Source: Helichrysum umbraculigerum (lineage: Eukaryota > Streptophyta > Magnoliopsida > Asterales > Asteraceae). From it: a stretch of 64,000 nt of DNA. Under the pieces are notes generated by a model. That model worked only from the letters and a program-made list of their open reading frames with translations, was not told the DNA's origin and did not search any database. Location: assembly GCA_949592205.1 (NCBI GenBank), contig CATIUR010000001.1, positions 243,899,250-243,963,249 on the forward strand, in the 5' to 3' direction. The position numbers and the translations under genes were made by a program. How positions within the stretch are numbered: the stretch's first letter is position 1; the number at the start of each line of letters is the position of its first letter. This document shows positions 1 to 11,800 of this stretch, piece after piece.

Positions 1-970
1 ACTTTACATGCAAAACTTACATTAACAAACTAATAATATTGTAATCTAAATAATGATTTGATTAATGACTCTAATTAATGATGGTGGAAAAAAAAAGGTA
101 AATAAATCATTATTATGTAACTAATAATATAAGATGAAGCCGATGAGTCATATTTTGACATGTTTAGATAATGTAGGTGATGAAATCATAAAGAAATGGT
201 ATATGAGAAAGAGCTAATACAATGACTAAATGAAGGGTGTTTGAGTAAATAACACATATTTTTAATCGTCAAAACCCAAATTATCAAATACATTGAACTA
301 CAAATGGGTAACACCACTAAAACACTAAAAAAATAACCTAAAAAAAATGTTGTAATTTTTCTTGACAAGCTGCAAGAGGGCTTAGATGCTCATGTAAAAC
401 TCATTAAATCTCATATTGTTTAGTTCATAAGCTACAAGAAGGCTATGTTTATTTTATGGAAAAGTTTAAGGTGCAACCAAACAAAGATGATTATCGAATA
501 CTGAAGGAGGTAAATCAAATTATATAAGTGTTCATTGGCTACATTTTATCAAAGGGGTTTTCTAAAGCCACCCCCAGAATTACGGGGGGATACCCCCTGG
601 CCCACTTGACTCCCGTGAAGTCCTTTTCCAGTCCAGTTTTATTTAAGATTGGTCTCAGTTTCAGTCCCAGTTCAGTCCTAGTTCAGTACAGATGTGATTA
701 ATTAGATGGGCCGGGGGGTAAACGATGGAAAAAAGTGGGCCATGGGGGGTATCTATAGCAAGATCCTTTATCAAACTAATGTTACCAACGTAAAAACATA
801 AAATTTCATGTAGCCATAGATGATTAACTATCCACTTTCTAATCGTCAAAGTTTGAACATTCGAAGAGTTTTTAGTAGAAACAATTATCAAAATATGAGA
901 ACGCAAATATTAAAATCTAACAAAATGAAGACATCTCGAAACATACATATGTAAACATTGGAATAAGACA
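1..970. other. AT-rich intergenic DNA, no gene seen
   Basis: No open frame here looks coding: the short frames are AT-rich and match no family I recognise. The only structure is a small inverted repeat at 589-753. The right edge may belong to a Helitron-like element that ends at 1001. Confidence 0.6.
589..753. repeat. Short inverted-repeat element, MITE-like
   Basis: GATACCCCCTGGCCCAC at 589-605 is matched by a near-perfect reverse complement at 735-753. The 130 bases between contain reiterated CAGTTCAGTCC-like words. No clear target-site duplication is visible, so the class is unassigned. A foldback MITE is the simplest reading. Confidence 0.4.
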
Positions 971-971
971 A

Positions 972-1001
972 ATCCATGTATCGCACGGGCTATCCCTCTA
1001 G
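972..1001 (+). mobile_element. Possible Helitron 3' terminus
   Basis: A GC-rich CGCACGGGCTATC segment is followed by CTAG and then T, the pattern of plant Helitron 3' ends (CTRR, insertion 5' of T). A related end occurs at 28217. The hairpin is weak and no 5' TC end was located, so this is a low-confidence call. Confidence 0.28.
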
Positions 1002-1028
1002 TATATTCTTTAAACAAGTAATAGAGGT

Positions 1029-1922
1029 TAGGGGTGTCACTTTTATCCGGAATCCGAATAATTCATCCGATCCAATCCGATTTAGGTTAAATGGACAGGA
1101 TTATTTGGATTACGGATTGCTTAAACGGATTATGGATTACTTAAATGGATACACGGATAGGATTAAGGATCAAATTTAAACTGTTTGGATATATCCGTAT
1201 AATCCGAATAAGAATCAAATAATTAAATAATATTTTTTTAATAATATATTAGATATTAATCTTACCATATAAGAAATTAAAAATTAATCACAAATATAAT
1301 ATATTAGATATTTATGTAGAATTGGAAGATATTGGTACTTCTAGTCAAAATTGAAGATAAATTTGCAAATAACAGGTATAAACTTTCCTTTTTAATTGCT
1401 ATTACATATTGTACTTTACTACTTTGTGTAAGAAATAAACACATAAAGAGTTACTATTTTTTCAGTTTATGAAGAACGGAGGTTTGACATTTTGGATGCT
1501 ATGAACTTAAGAAAAGAAGATTTAATACTTTATGGTTGTTTTGCGACTCCTCTTTTGGATTAGATTGATTGGAGGTGTATTTAATTTTGTAACTAGGAAT
1601 ATGTTTTGGATCAAATTGTATGTTAGAAGCTGGAATTGGAATTTGGATGTTATAATATGATATATCGTTTCATCTTATCTTATGTTTGTTTATATACTTC
1701 TTTTATAATGTGAATTTAGTCTTACTCGATATCACAAGTTCAACTTGAGCTTATTCGGATGAAACCGTTTAATCCGAAAATTAATCCGAACCATTTAATC
1801 CGTATCCGATTAATCCGTTTCTTATTTGGATTGGATTAAGGATGAACTTGAGATTGTCCAAAATCCGATTAATCCGATCCGAATAATCCGAAATCCGAAC
1901 AATCCGTCCGAATAACACCCCT
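1029..1922. mobile_element. Non-autonomous hAT-type element
   Basis: The element begins TAGGGGTGT and ends ACACCCCT, and is flanked by a perfect 8-bp duplication ATAGAGGT at 1021-1028 and 1923-1930. An 8-bp TSD is the hAT hallmark. Both subterminal regions (about 1047-1200 and 1750-1912) are packed with ATCCG/CGGAT words, many as AATCCG, which resembles the clustered subterminal transposase-binding motifs of hAT elements. No transposase frame is present in the 894 bp, so it would need a transposase in trans. Confidence 0.8.
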
Positions 1923-1974
1923 ATAGAGGTGATGATATATGGAGTATTATATTGTAGAATTTACGCGCCAAACA

Positions 1975-2243
1975 CAATGTTTTAAAAACCGGTTTTTTTA
2001 TCGACTCGGAAACTCCACCGATTCCGGTCGAACCGGTTCAACCGGTCCGGTCCAACCACCCCCAAAACCGGCCACGTCACCATTATTTTTAAAAAAAAAA
2101 AAAACCGGTTGAACCGTCCGGTTTCCGGTCGAACCCCCGGTTCGTTGACTGGTCAACTTAAGGTCAAAACCGGTCCATTCTAACTCGGAACTTTCTCCGG
2201 ATCCGGTCGAACCGGCCGGTTCGAACCGGTTTTTAAAACATTG
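1975..2243. mobile_element. hAT-type MITE, copy 1
   Basis: Terminal inverted repeats CAATGTTTTAAAAACCGG and CCGGTTTTTAAAACATTG bound a 269-bp element. It is flanked by a perfect 8-bp TSD GCCAAACA at 1967-1974 and 2244-2251. The interior is rich in GAACCGG/CCGGTTC words. A second copy of the family lies at 21128-21430 inside an Hsp70-like exon. It sits about 250 bp upstream of the RBP45 start codon, so it may lie in that gene's promoter region. Confidence 0.85.
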
Positions 2244-2314
2244 GCCAAACATGTAACTACATTACTCGTGATTCATTTTGGATGTTTCTTTCCATTATGT
2301 TGCTGGTTCTTAAA

Positions 2315-2322
2315 TATAAATA
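2315..2322 (+). promoter_or_regulatory. Candidate TATA box of the RBP45-like gene
   Basis: TATAAATA lies about 170 bp upstream of the start codon at 2493. The intervening segment includes TTAGGGTTTCG, a telo-box-like word common in plant translation and RNA-metabolism gene leaders. The transcription start is not determined. Confidence 0.4.
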
Positions 2323-2492
2323 CAACATGTAATTTATTTTCTACGTCCAACTGTACAACTATTTATGTTCACAGTACAAATATATAATAACCTAATGTTG
2401 GTGCATTAATTCTAATGGGTTGTATTTATCACCTCCCTAAATTAGGGTTTCGTTTCGTTCCCAAATTTCAATTTGTTTCCCAAAATTAACTA

Positions 2493-5400
2493 ATGGATCA
2501 ATACCAACAGCAACAATGGATGATGATGAATCAACAACAACAATCACAACCACAGCAACATTTTCAGCAACAACCTCCGGTACAGCAAATGTATGATTAC
2601 AACCAGCAACCACCACCTGCTGCGGCGATTCCAACACAGTACACGTCACCTGTTGCAGCTCCGATCGGTGGTGCGACTCTTCAACCTGCGAGCGCCGATG
2701 AGATCCGTACGCTGTGGATCGGAGATCTGCAGTATTGGATGGATGAACAGTATCTCCTTAGCTGTTTCGCTCAAACTGGCGAGGTATATTCAAATTTTTA
2801 AAATTTTTTAAAATATTGCATTTGGTTAATTGATTTTGTATCATGATAGTTACTTAAATTATTAGCTATCTAATTCAGAGTAAGATTGTAAATGATTTCC
2901 TTTTCTATTAGCTGAAATGTGTTTATTTTCTTAATAAATTTATGATGTGCTTTGTATATGCAGGTGGTTTCTGCAAAAGTAATACGTAACAAGCAAACTG
3001 GTCAATCTGAGGGTTATGGTTTCATCGATTTTGTAAACCGTGCTGCTGCAGAAAGGCATTTACAGGCATATAATGGTAGTTTAATGCCCAATGTTGAGCA
3101 GCTATTCAGACTGAACTGGGCTTCTTTTGGTAGTGGTGAAAAGAAACAAGACGATACCCCTGATTACACTATATTTGTTGGGGATTTGGCATCTGATGTT
3201 ACTGATTATACATTGCAAGAGACATTTAGGGCTCATTATCCTTCTGTTAGGGGGGCTAAGGTTGTAACTGATAGGCTCACAGGACGCACAAAAGGTTATG
3301 GTTTTGTGAAATTTGGAGATGAGAGTGAGCAAGTACGTGCCATGACTGAAATGAACGGAAGATTATGCTCAACTAGGCCAATGCGAATTGGACCGGCTGC
3401 TAACAAAAAGAGCTTGGGCAGTCAACAGTATCCAAAAGGTACACGTTTTTTTATTTACCAGCCACTCATAATGCAGTTGACTCATTTTATTTGTTTGGAT
3501 TCTATATTGATGGCTCACTTGGCTACCACATTATCAATTGATTATTGTGTTTGTTTATTTGATTGATCTATAGGACTCGTTATCTTTATATATTTTTGTG
3601 TTGTTTTCTTAAGAAGCTTCTTATAATTCATGCATTTGGGATTTTGGTCAATTGTTGTAGATACATGCCAGTTTAACGACGTTATTTCCATCCCATACTT
3701 TGAGAATTATGGCATTAATGCTCTTAAAAACATGCAAAAACTTATTAAACTCCTATTGTCTCAAAGCAGGGCATCAAGAGGCTCTATCATATAAGGGTCT
3801 GGCAATGATTTCAGCAGAAATTGTTACCCTATAGAGGGTGGCCTTGCTTAGGTCAGTTTTTCCATTTTATGTCATTAAATTGTCCTTGCCATTTATTCAA
3901 GTTCCTCAAGGCAAAATTATGCTGAGTTGGTTTCTTTTTTTTTTTTTCAAGTCTTTTACATGTTGAGCTTTTCTTTAAGTCGATTTACATTATTCCAACG
4001 CTTTTACCATTATTTTATTTTTTTTTAAAAGCCATCATTCATTTATAATTTATCAAATCATCTTTGTTTTACTTTCTTACTTGGATCTGTACCTCTCGTC
4101 AGCTCTAATGCTTCATTTCTTTTCTGAAACTATAGTTTAACAATGCCAGTTGTTTTAATATCTTTTTTTTTTTTTCTGTTATATTAAGCTTATCAATATC
4201 AATACCATGAGCTTGTCAGTCTTTACTTCTTCATGATGTATATTTAAGCTTCTTAGTTGGCTATCTGAATCCTTACCAGACGGACAGAGCTATTATGTGC
4301 TTCACATAATCGCAAAATTGAATAATCTTGAATCTGGTTTACTTTAGGATTAGACTTAGCATTATGCAAGTTAGAAACCTGGATTTCCATCAAACAACGT
4401 AGACCTTATCTGCAACAGGAAAACTTAGGTGTTTGATAGAATTGGACTGACCCAAAAGAGGGGTGCAACATCCCCATAGACTCCAACACCAGGAAGTAGA
4501 GTTTACTATGCACATACGGGAACAACTTAAAGCATATATGTACTTGTTTACTGGAAATAAAGGTTACATGAGTTTGGTGTAACTGTGCAACTACTTTTTG
4601 TTTCGTGTGTAACTTACAACCATTGACCCTTAGCTGACTTATCCGTAATCATGCATGGTTCAATGAGATTGTTTCTCCTATACACATATAATGCAATTGC
4701 CATAAATGATCCTTATTACCATTTATATTTGGATTCTATGAAGTTTGTTTCCTGAATGTCTAATTATGTCGATCTTCCATTATGTTGATGCCAGTGTTTT
4801 TTGTGGCTTTGTATCTGTATGTAGTTGTACGATACCCTTTCCGACCTCATTCAAAATCTGGTGCACCAATTCCCTGTTTCATTCCCCGTTCATCTCTGCA
4901 ACTAGTGATATCCAGGATTATATTGGATATAAAATCGGATGCAACAACACTTGTGTCCCCTTCTAAGTAATTTTCATTTATATTTTCTTTACTTGCAGCT
5001 TCATACCAGAATACTCAAGGAACACAGAATGACGACGATCCAAATAATACAACTGTTAGTTCCTAATTTTTATTCTCAGAATGCATTGCTTTATAAAACT
5101 AAATGCTTAGTGTCTAATATAATCATTACAGGTATTCGTAGGTGGCTTGGATCCTAATGTTACCGATGAACATCTTAAGCAGGTGTTCAGCCAATATGGA
5201 CAGTTGGTGAATGTGAAGATCCCCCTGGGCAAGCGGTGTGGGTTTGTTCAATTTGCCGATAGGTAAGTAAGTCATGCAAGCTTCTTCTGATTCAGAAAGA
5301 AGAATCTATATTATAGTGTTGAAGTCTTTTTCCCATGCATGTATATGCAGAAGCTGCGCTGAGGAAGCATTGCGAATGCTACAAGGAACTCAGTTTGGTG

Positions 5401-5936
5401 GACAAACTGTGAGACTTTCATGGGGGCGTAGTCCATCCAACAAACAGGTTCGTTGAAAATCATCATTCCTTTAGGCTTTCTTTTAACCAGTTTAGCTCAC
5501 AAAAACAGGAGATTAAGCTTTATTCTATTACATGGCATAAATACATTGTTCTATGATATATCATGCCAATTTTAATAATTATCTGCAAATGTAAGTATAC
5601 CCATACATTGTAGAACATAATGAGTATATATATGTGTGTAAAACGTTAATGATTCATATCGAACACTTATAGAAAGGCTATTCGTGGCTTATAATTTTAT
5701 TTACTTAAATATATGGTCATAAACTAGCCAGCAAACAGAATTCATGTGCTGAATTTGTTCAGCCTCAGGTAGAGCCAAGCCAGTTCAATGGTGGGTACTA
5801 TGGGTATGGGCAGGGATATGAAACTTATGGATATGCTCCAGTTGCTCAAGATCCCACTATGTACTATGGAGGTTATGCAGCAGGATATGGTGGTTACCCA
5901 CAAGTCCAGCAGCAGCCACAACCACAGCAACCATAG
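2493..5936 (+). CDS. RBP45/RBP47-type RNA-binding protein with three RRMs
   Basis: Six exons with GT-AG borders join in frame: 2493-2783, 2964-3438, 4999-5054, 5132-5262, 5351-5447 and 5763-5936, giving about 407 residues. The order is a Gln-rich N-terminus, RRM1 (LWIGDLQYWMD, split by intron 1), RRM2 (TIFVGDLASDVTD, GYGFVKF), RRM3 (VFVGGLDPNVTD, CGFVQF) and a Gly/Tyr/Gln-rich tail. This is the plant RBP45/RBP47 layout: nuclear, poly(U)/poly(A)-binding proteins related to UBP1 and TIA-1. The ATG is the first in the frame and precedes the Gln-rich leader typical of the family. The stop TAG at 5934 falls in a CAA-rich tail. It is followed 6 nt later by a good splice donor (CAACAG/GTAAG), so the 3' UTR is probably spliced. 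I am confident of the family, less so of the exact paralogue. Confidence 0.9.
3439..4998 (+). other. Long intron 2 of the RBP45-like gene
   Basis: This 1.56-kb intron runs from donor AAAAG/GTACAC to acceptor TTGCAG/CTTC. It is T-rich with several poly-T runs. I see no coding frame and no bounded transposon in it. Confidence 0.75.
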
Positions 5937-6140
5937 CAACAGGTAAGATGATCACAAAATCCATGTTTGAACAATACCAAGTTCGCTACTGATTGTCTTA
6001 AAATAAAAGCATCATTTTTTGTTGGATAAGTATACTTTATTTGTTTAGTGCACTAATAGTCCAACACTATTATGCAACTGAAACATTGCATTTACAAGAA
6101 ATTTTAGGTTATGTTTCACGGGTTTAATAGGCAACTTTCT

Positions 6141-6879
6141 TGTCAGGATCGACTTGGATCACTTAACTAAGATTTACTTTTAAACACACACAAGCTTTGA
6201 AAAATTAACAAGAAGTGGCGGAAACACACTTGTTAATAAGGAAGATGAATTACTTGTAAATAATGTATAACTACAAGAACAACAAGTAATTTGATAACCA
6301 AAGCTTCAATATTATTATCAATGAAATAATAATACAAATGCACTTTCTTGTATTGGGGCTTTCAAAGAAAACCTTGAAGCTAACAACTCTGTTGTAACTG
6401 ATGTCACTAGCACACTATCTATTCTACTCACTTATACACAAACCAAAGCAAGACATGACTTGCCTCAAAAGTATGGAACTCTACTTTATAAAATAATAGA
6501 GTACCATTTACACGTGAATGCATTTAATGTATGGCAACTAAGATGTCTAAACATGGTCTGCAATAGTACAGCATGTTCTACTTTACAGAGTTGACAAAGT
6601 ACAGATTAGTTGCAGCAGGACCCACTTAGCAGTGCTAACTACAAGATTACATAACTTCTGAGCAGTGGAAATACTTGTAGCAGCGTAAACTTTGATGTTT
6701 GGCTTGACAATGGTAACTGGTACTGGCAGTACTAATACTTTTGACAGTAGAAACTTTATACTAGTAGTATTAACATCAACCAGCAGTGGTAACCTTTTAG
6801 CCCGGTAACCTTTTAGCCCAGCAGTATTAAACACTTAGAGAAATTTGCAATTTGCACCAGTGGTGTTGCTGTTTTAGCT
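6141..6879 (-). repeat. Copia LTR, minus orientation
   Basis: This is the reverse complement of the LTR at 14515-15239. The terminal TGTCAGGATCGACTTGG at 6141 mirrors the GATCCTGACA end of the other copy. Homology runs to about 6879 but is weak over the last 25 bases, where the palindrome begins. Relative to its partner it carries a small local duplication of the CCTTTTAGCCC segment near 6790-6820. Confidence 0.8.
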
Positions 6880-6952
6880 AAACCCTAAAACCCTTTCATT
6901 CATTTTCTTTTTGTACTACCACCACCCACCGCCGTAAAGCCACCGTTCTAAC

Positions 6953-7736
6953 ATGGCTCAGCAACTACTCGGACCCCCACACATAACTCTCCGCTTATCC
7001 GAACCTGATAATTTGTATGGGCGTTTTGTAACTCGGTTGATAGAGTTGATTCGTAGAGATGCCGGGACAATCTTAGAGGTGAGCATCAATTTATCAGGAT
7101 TAATGTTGAATCTGATACCATTGATTTGCTATGTTTGATAAGGCAATCTAATCGCTATGTGTGTGCTTTCAATGTTGGACTAGAAAAAGTTCACAAGTTC
7201 AATGATATACATGAGTTTGATGAACAGGAATCCTAGAAATTAGGCTGTGGTTTTGATTATGGTAGATAACTAAAGGAATGTGCGAGGAGAACATATTCAA
7301 AATTGATTGGAGTAAACTTAGCATGGCCGTCAAGAATATAAGACATCATTCGGTTGCTAGTAAGATGGATGTGGTGCAGACATCACGTGAATTGAGGATA
7401 AGTATGTTCAGAATCATTATGCTAGTCGTTGAAGGTGTAAGGAGTAATATTATGAAGAATGCCCTTATTCACTCTAGAGGCTTTGGTATTGAAAGTCCCA
7501 TGGACTATGATGTGGCAAGTTGTATTGTGAATTTCTGGCAGACATCATCAAATGTTGCTCGGTTGGCTGCCGTAAACACTGCTCGGCGTGATCCGAATGA
7601 AGTTGAAGGTGCATTGCTAACAGTGCTACTAAATGTCAATACCGTTACCACTGCTGCTGTGAAATTAGCACGAGGCCACCCAAAGGTTTGCCGAATGATG
7701 TTAGGGATTTTGTGCAACCATCTCGATGGTAATTAG
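6953..7736 (+). pseudogene. Captured gene fragment, ribosome-inactivating-protein-like, left arm
   Basis: An exon at 6953-7078 starts with ATG and ends at a donor-like GTGAGC. A second open stretch, 7278-7736, encodes 152 residues. Between them the frame is broken by stops (for example near 7252). The pattern resembles the rRNA N-glycosidase (RIP, PF00161) fold: an early LRLS...Y segment, a Glu-x-x-Arg pair on a hydrophobic helix (residues 52 and 55 of the second stretch) and a conserved Trp (residue 87) after it. These families depurinate the large rRNA. The similarity is distant and judged by eye; active-site Tyr positions are not confirmed and the copy looks non-functional. An unrelated captured plant gene remains possible. 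Confidence 0.45.
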
Positions 7737-7826
7737 AAATTTGCAATCTATGACTTTTAGTGTAATTAACCTACTTTTCGGCCGAAAAGTAGGTTAATTA
7801 CACTAAAAGTCATAGATTGCAAATTT

Positions 7827-8604
7827 CTAATTACCATCGAGATGGTTGCACAAAATCCCTAACATCATTCGGCAAACCTTTGGGTGGCCTCGTGCTAATT
7901 TCACAGCAGCAGTGGTAACGGTATTGACATTTAGTAGCACTGTTAGCAATGCACCTTCAACTTCATTCGGATCACGCCGAGCAGTGTTTACGGCAGCCAA
8001 CCGAGCAACATTTGATGATGTCTGCCAGAAATTCACAATACAACTTGCCACATCATAGTCCATGGGACTTTCAATACCAAAGCCTCTAGAGTGAATAAGG
8101 GCATTCTTCATAATATTACTCCTTACACCTTCAGCGACTAGCATAATGATTCTGAACATACTTATCCTCAATTCACGTGATGTCTGCACCACATCCATCT
8201 TACTAGCAACCGAATGATGTCTTATATTCTTGACGGCCATGCTAAGTTTACTCCAATCAATTTTGAATATGTTCTCCTCGCACATTCCTTTAGTTATGCT
8301 ACCATAATCAAAACAACAGCCTAATTTTCAGGATTCCTGTTCATAACTCTGGTATATCATTAAAAATTGTGAACTCTTTCTAGTCCAGCATTGAAAGCAC
8401 ACACGTTAAGATCAGATCGCCTCATCAAACAAAGCAAATCGATGGTATCAGATTCGACATTAATCCTGATAAATTGATGCTCACCTTTTTTAATAAAGAT
8501 TGTCCCATTAACTCTATCAACCGAGTTGCAAAACGCCCATACAAATCATCGGGTTCGGATAAGCGGAGAGTTATGTGTAGGGATCCGAGTAGTTGCTGAG
8601 CCAT
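7827..8604 (-). pseudogene. Captured gene fragment, ribosome-inactivating-protein-like, right arm
   Basis: This is the mirror copy of the left-arm fragment on the minus strand. It has the same 152-residue stretch (8285 down to 7827) and a counterpart of exon 1 ending at the CAT at 8602-8604. It differs by a Val/Ala change beside the Glu-x-x-Arg pair, an A-rich insertion near 8487 at the exon 1 border, and other substitutions in the middle segment. That middle segment still has an in-frame stop, so this arm also looks inactive. The two copies are convergent: transcripts from opposite strands, or one read-through transcript, would pair along their length. Confidence 0.45.
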
Positions 8605-8689
8605 ATTAGAACGGTGACTTTACAATGGTGGGTGGTGGTAGTACAGAATGAAATGGTTTTAAGGTTTAACTAAAACAACACCAGCAGTA

Positions 8690-8830
8690 TTAATAACTCT
8701 AGCAGTGTTAATGACCTGCATAGTGTTGGCAGTACAAATATATATAAGCATATGGCCAGTACTAATTAATGCTGGCAGTGATAATATAGACTAGCAGTAT
8801 TAACCTCAACCAGTATTAATTAGTGTATCA
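8690..8830 (-). repeat. Copia LTR U3-like fragment beside the palindrome
   Basis: Read on the minus strand, this stretch has GGTTAATACTGCTAGT and several ACTGCCAG/TACTGGCC words that parallel the U3 of the LTR at 14515 (GTTAATACTGCTAGT). LTR-type sequence therefore flanks the palindrome on both sides, which suggests the captured segment was inserted into, or copied with, an LTR. Confidence 0.45.
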
Positions 8831-8888
8831 ATCCAAATCCGAACGCTTAACTGTATTTTATAGAAGAAGCTGTTTTGATTAGAAAATC

Positions 8889-11800
8889 TTATTCAAAATT
8901 TATCATGTCAATACTGGTAACCAAAAATGTAAATCTGTCTACATCAAATGCCTTTGTAAACATATCTGCAAATTGATTATCAGTGTGTGCTTTGAAAATC
9001 TGGATTAATTTCTTCTCATTACAGTCTCTAATAAAATGATATCTAATTTCAATGTGTTCGGTTTTAGAATGTTTTACTGGGTTATTAATGATACTGATAG
9101 CAGAATTATTGTCAATAAACATGGGAGTATTTAAAAATTGCAAACCATAATCCAGCATTTGATTTTGAATCTATAGAATCTGTGCACAGCAACTTGAAGC
9201 CGCAACATACTCGGCTTCAGCAGTTGATGTAGAAACTGTGGTTTACTTTTTGCATTGCCAAGATACCAATCTATCTTCTAGAAATTGACAATCACCTTAT
9301 GTAGACTTTCTATCCATATTGGCAACTTCATAGTCACTGTCAGTGTAAGCAACTAGCTCAAATGAAGAACTCTTTGGATACCAAAGGTTCAATTTTGGTT
9401 GACCTTTGAGATATCTAAAAATTCTTTTGACAGCATGAAACGTGACATCTTAATAAGATTAGCTTGGAATCTAGCACAAACACACACTGCAAACATGATG
9501 TCTTGTCTGCAAATATGAGGGAACCAATCATAGATCTGTACAAATGCTCATCAAAACTATCCCCCTCAAGATCTGCAACTAATGGTTTATGTGTCTCCAT
9601 TGATGTGCTAGCAGTCTTTACATCCTTATATCCAAACCTCTCTAAAATATCATTCGAATATTTTTCTTGATGAATGAAGATACCATCTTTCTGCTGCTTC
9701 ACTTGCAATCCCAAAAAGAAAGTTAGCTCATCCATTTAGCTCATCTTGAACTTTTGATGCATAAGGGATTCAAACTCCTTGCATAGACGGTCTTTTGTAG
9801 ATCCAAAAATGATATCATCAACATACACTTTAACCAATAAAATATCACTGAACAAAGTCTTGTCTATTAACTTTTGATGCATAAGGGATTCAAACTCCTT
9901 GCATAGACAGTCTTTTGTAGATTCAAAAATGATATCATCAACATACACTTTAACCAATAAAATATCACTGAATAAAGTCTTGTCTATTGCACCTCTCTTG
10001 AACCCATTTCCAGCAGATAAAAAGAAAAGGTTTCATACCATGCTCTAGGAGCTTGATGTAAGCCATAAAGAGCCTTATCCAATCTGTAAACCTTGTTAGG
10101 ATGTTTTGGGTCCTCAAATCCAGAAGGTTGGCATACATACACCTTTTCATTAATAGTGCCATAAAGAAAAGTACTTTTGACATCCATTTGGTATACCTTG
10201 AAGTTCTTAAAAGAAGTATAAGCCAAGAACAATCTGATTGTTTCAATTCTTGCAACAGGAGCAAACACTTCATCATAATCAATACCCTATTCTTGAGTAT
10301 ATCCCTGTGCAACTAACCTAGCCTTGTTCTTGATGACTATTCCTCTTTCATCCTTTTTATTTCTGTATACCCATTTGGTTCTAATAGCCCGTTTCCGTTT
10401 TGGAAGATCCATTAAGGTCCACACATTTTGAATCTTAAACTGAAGCAGCTCCTCTTGCATTGTTTCAACCCAGCTTGGATCTTTTAAAGCTTTAATAGCT
10501 TTCTTGGGCTCAATCTGAGACAGAAAGTAAACAAACAAAGAAGTATTGATATCTTCTTCATTGTTTTTTGACTGTCTTCTGGTTAGAATACCAGATCCAA
10601 CATCACCTATTACATTCTTCAATGGAAGATAACTTTTGTGTGCTTGATACTGTGATGTGAATTCCAATGGAATCTCAGATTCCAAATTTGTAACATTTTG
10701 GTCCATCAAAGTGCTTGATTCAGTCAATGTGAGACTGGATTGACCTTCATTCTCAACTGCAGCTTCATGTGCATTCTCAGCTGCATTTTTATCATCATTC
10801 AAATCAGATGCTTCTTCTTCTCGAAGCCCTTCAGGATCTGATGATGTATTTCCATTATCGTGATGTGATTGGCTCTGAACTCTATGGTTGATCTGGTGGA
10901 GGTGTTTGAAAAACCTAAGGGGGGATCAGGAGACCATATTGGAAGTATAACATATTCTGATTAAGTGTCTATCTTCTGATTAGCTCCACTTGATTCACCT
11001 GTACCTGTATCTGCACTTGAATGCTCATACATATGTCTAAAAGATTTGGTTAGAGCATCAGTATCAAACAATGATTCTGGACCTTTGCCCACAACACTAG
11101 GTGTGTGTTCATTAAAGGTCACATTTAAGGTCTCCTTCACTATCCTAGTTCTTTGATTGAATACTCTGTATGCTTTGCTTTGAGAAGAATATCCAACAAA
11201 GACACCTTCATTCACTTTGCTCTCAAACTTGCCTAGATGATCTTTAATATTTAAGATGGTAACAGGACATCTAAATGGTTTTAAAAAGCTAACCAATGGT
11301 ATTCTATCAAAGAATAACCCGTAAGGAGTCTTGTTATGAGGCTTAACAACTAGTACCCTGTTCTGGACATAACAAGCAGTGCTAACTGCTTCTGCCCAGA
11401 AAGTCATTGGTAACTTAGCATCTGCTAACATTTTTCTAGTAGCCTCAATTAGTGTCATATTCTTTCTTTTAGCTACTCCATTCTATTATGGAGTTCTATG
11501 AGTACTAAACTGTCTTTCAATACCCTTAGATTTACTTCTAATGATCTTAACCTTTTGATTTATTTGGTTCTCTAAGAAGTAATGAATGATCTAAGTTGTT
11601 CACATGTTTCATCCTTGGTCCTAAAAAAGAATACCCAACTAAATCTGCTATAATCATCAGTGATCACAAGGCAATATAACTTCTTTCCTATACTACTTAT
11701 ATTTGTAGGTCCAAACAGATCCATGTGCTGTAAGTGTAAAGGAGAGCAATTTGAGTTCACAAGTTTGGTTTTATAAGAGGACTTGTGTTGCTTGTCATTT

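Larger units (their letters stand above)
6860..8690. repeat. Loopless palindrome of about 1.8 kb
   Basis: The two arms meet with no spacer at 7781/7782 (CTTTTCGGCCGAAAAG). Position x pairs with 15563-x across the inner arms: the frame at 7278-7736 lines up exactly with 7827-8285, with one amino-acid difference in 152. Farther out, towards 6950 and 8610, substitutions and small indels accumulate (arms offset by 6 bp at the start codons), so identity falls with distance from the centre. Transcription through it would give a hairpin with arms of about 900 nt. Confidence 0.9.

Noticed and set aside
4745..5157. Small frames in RBP45 intron 2 and over exon 3
   Set aside because: They are not in the RRM frame, cross splice sites and have no family features.
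7505..8058. Antisense frames within the captured-gene palindrome
   Set aside because: They are shadows of the better frames at 7278-7736 and 7827-8285, whose residue pattern is the one with family-like features.
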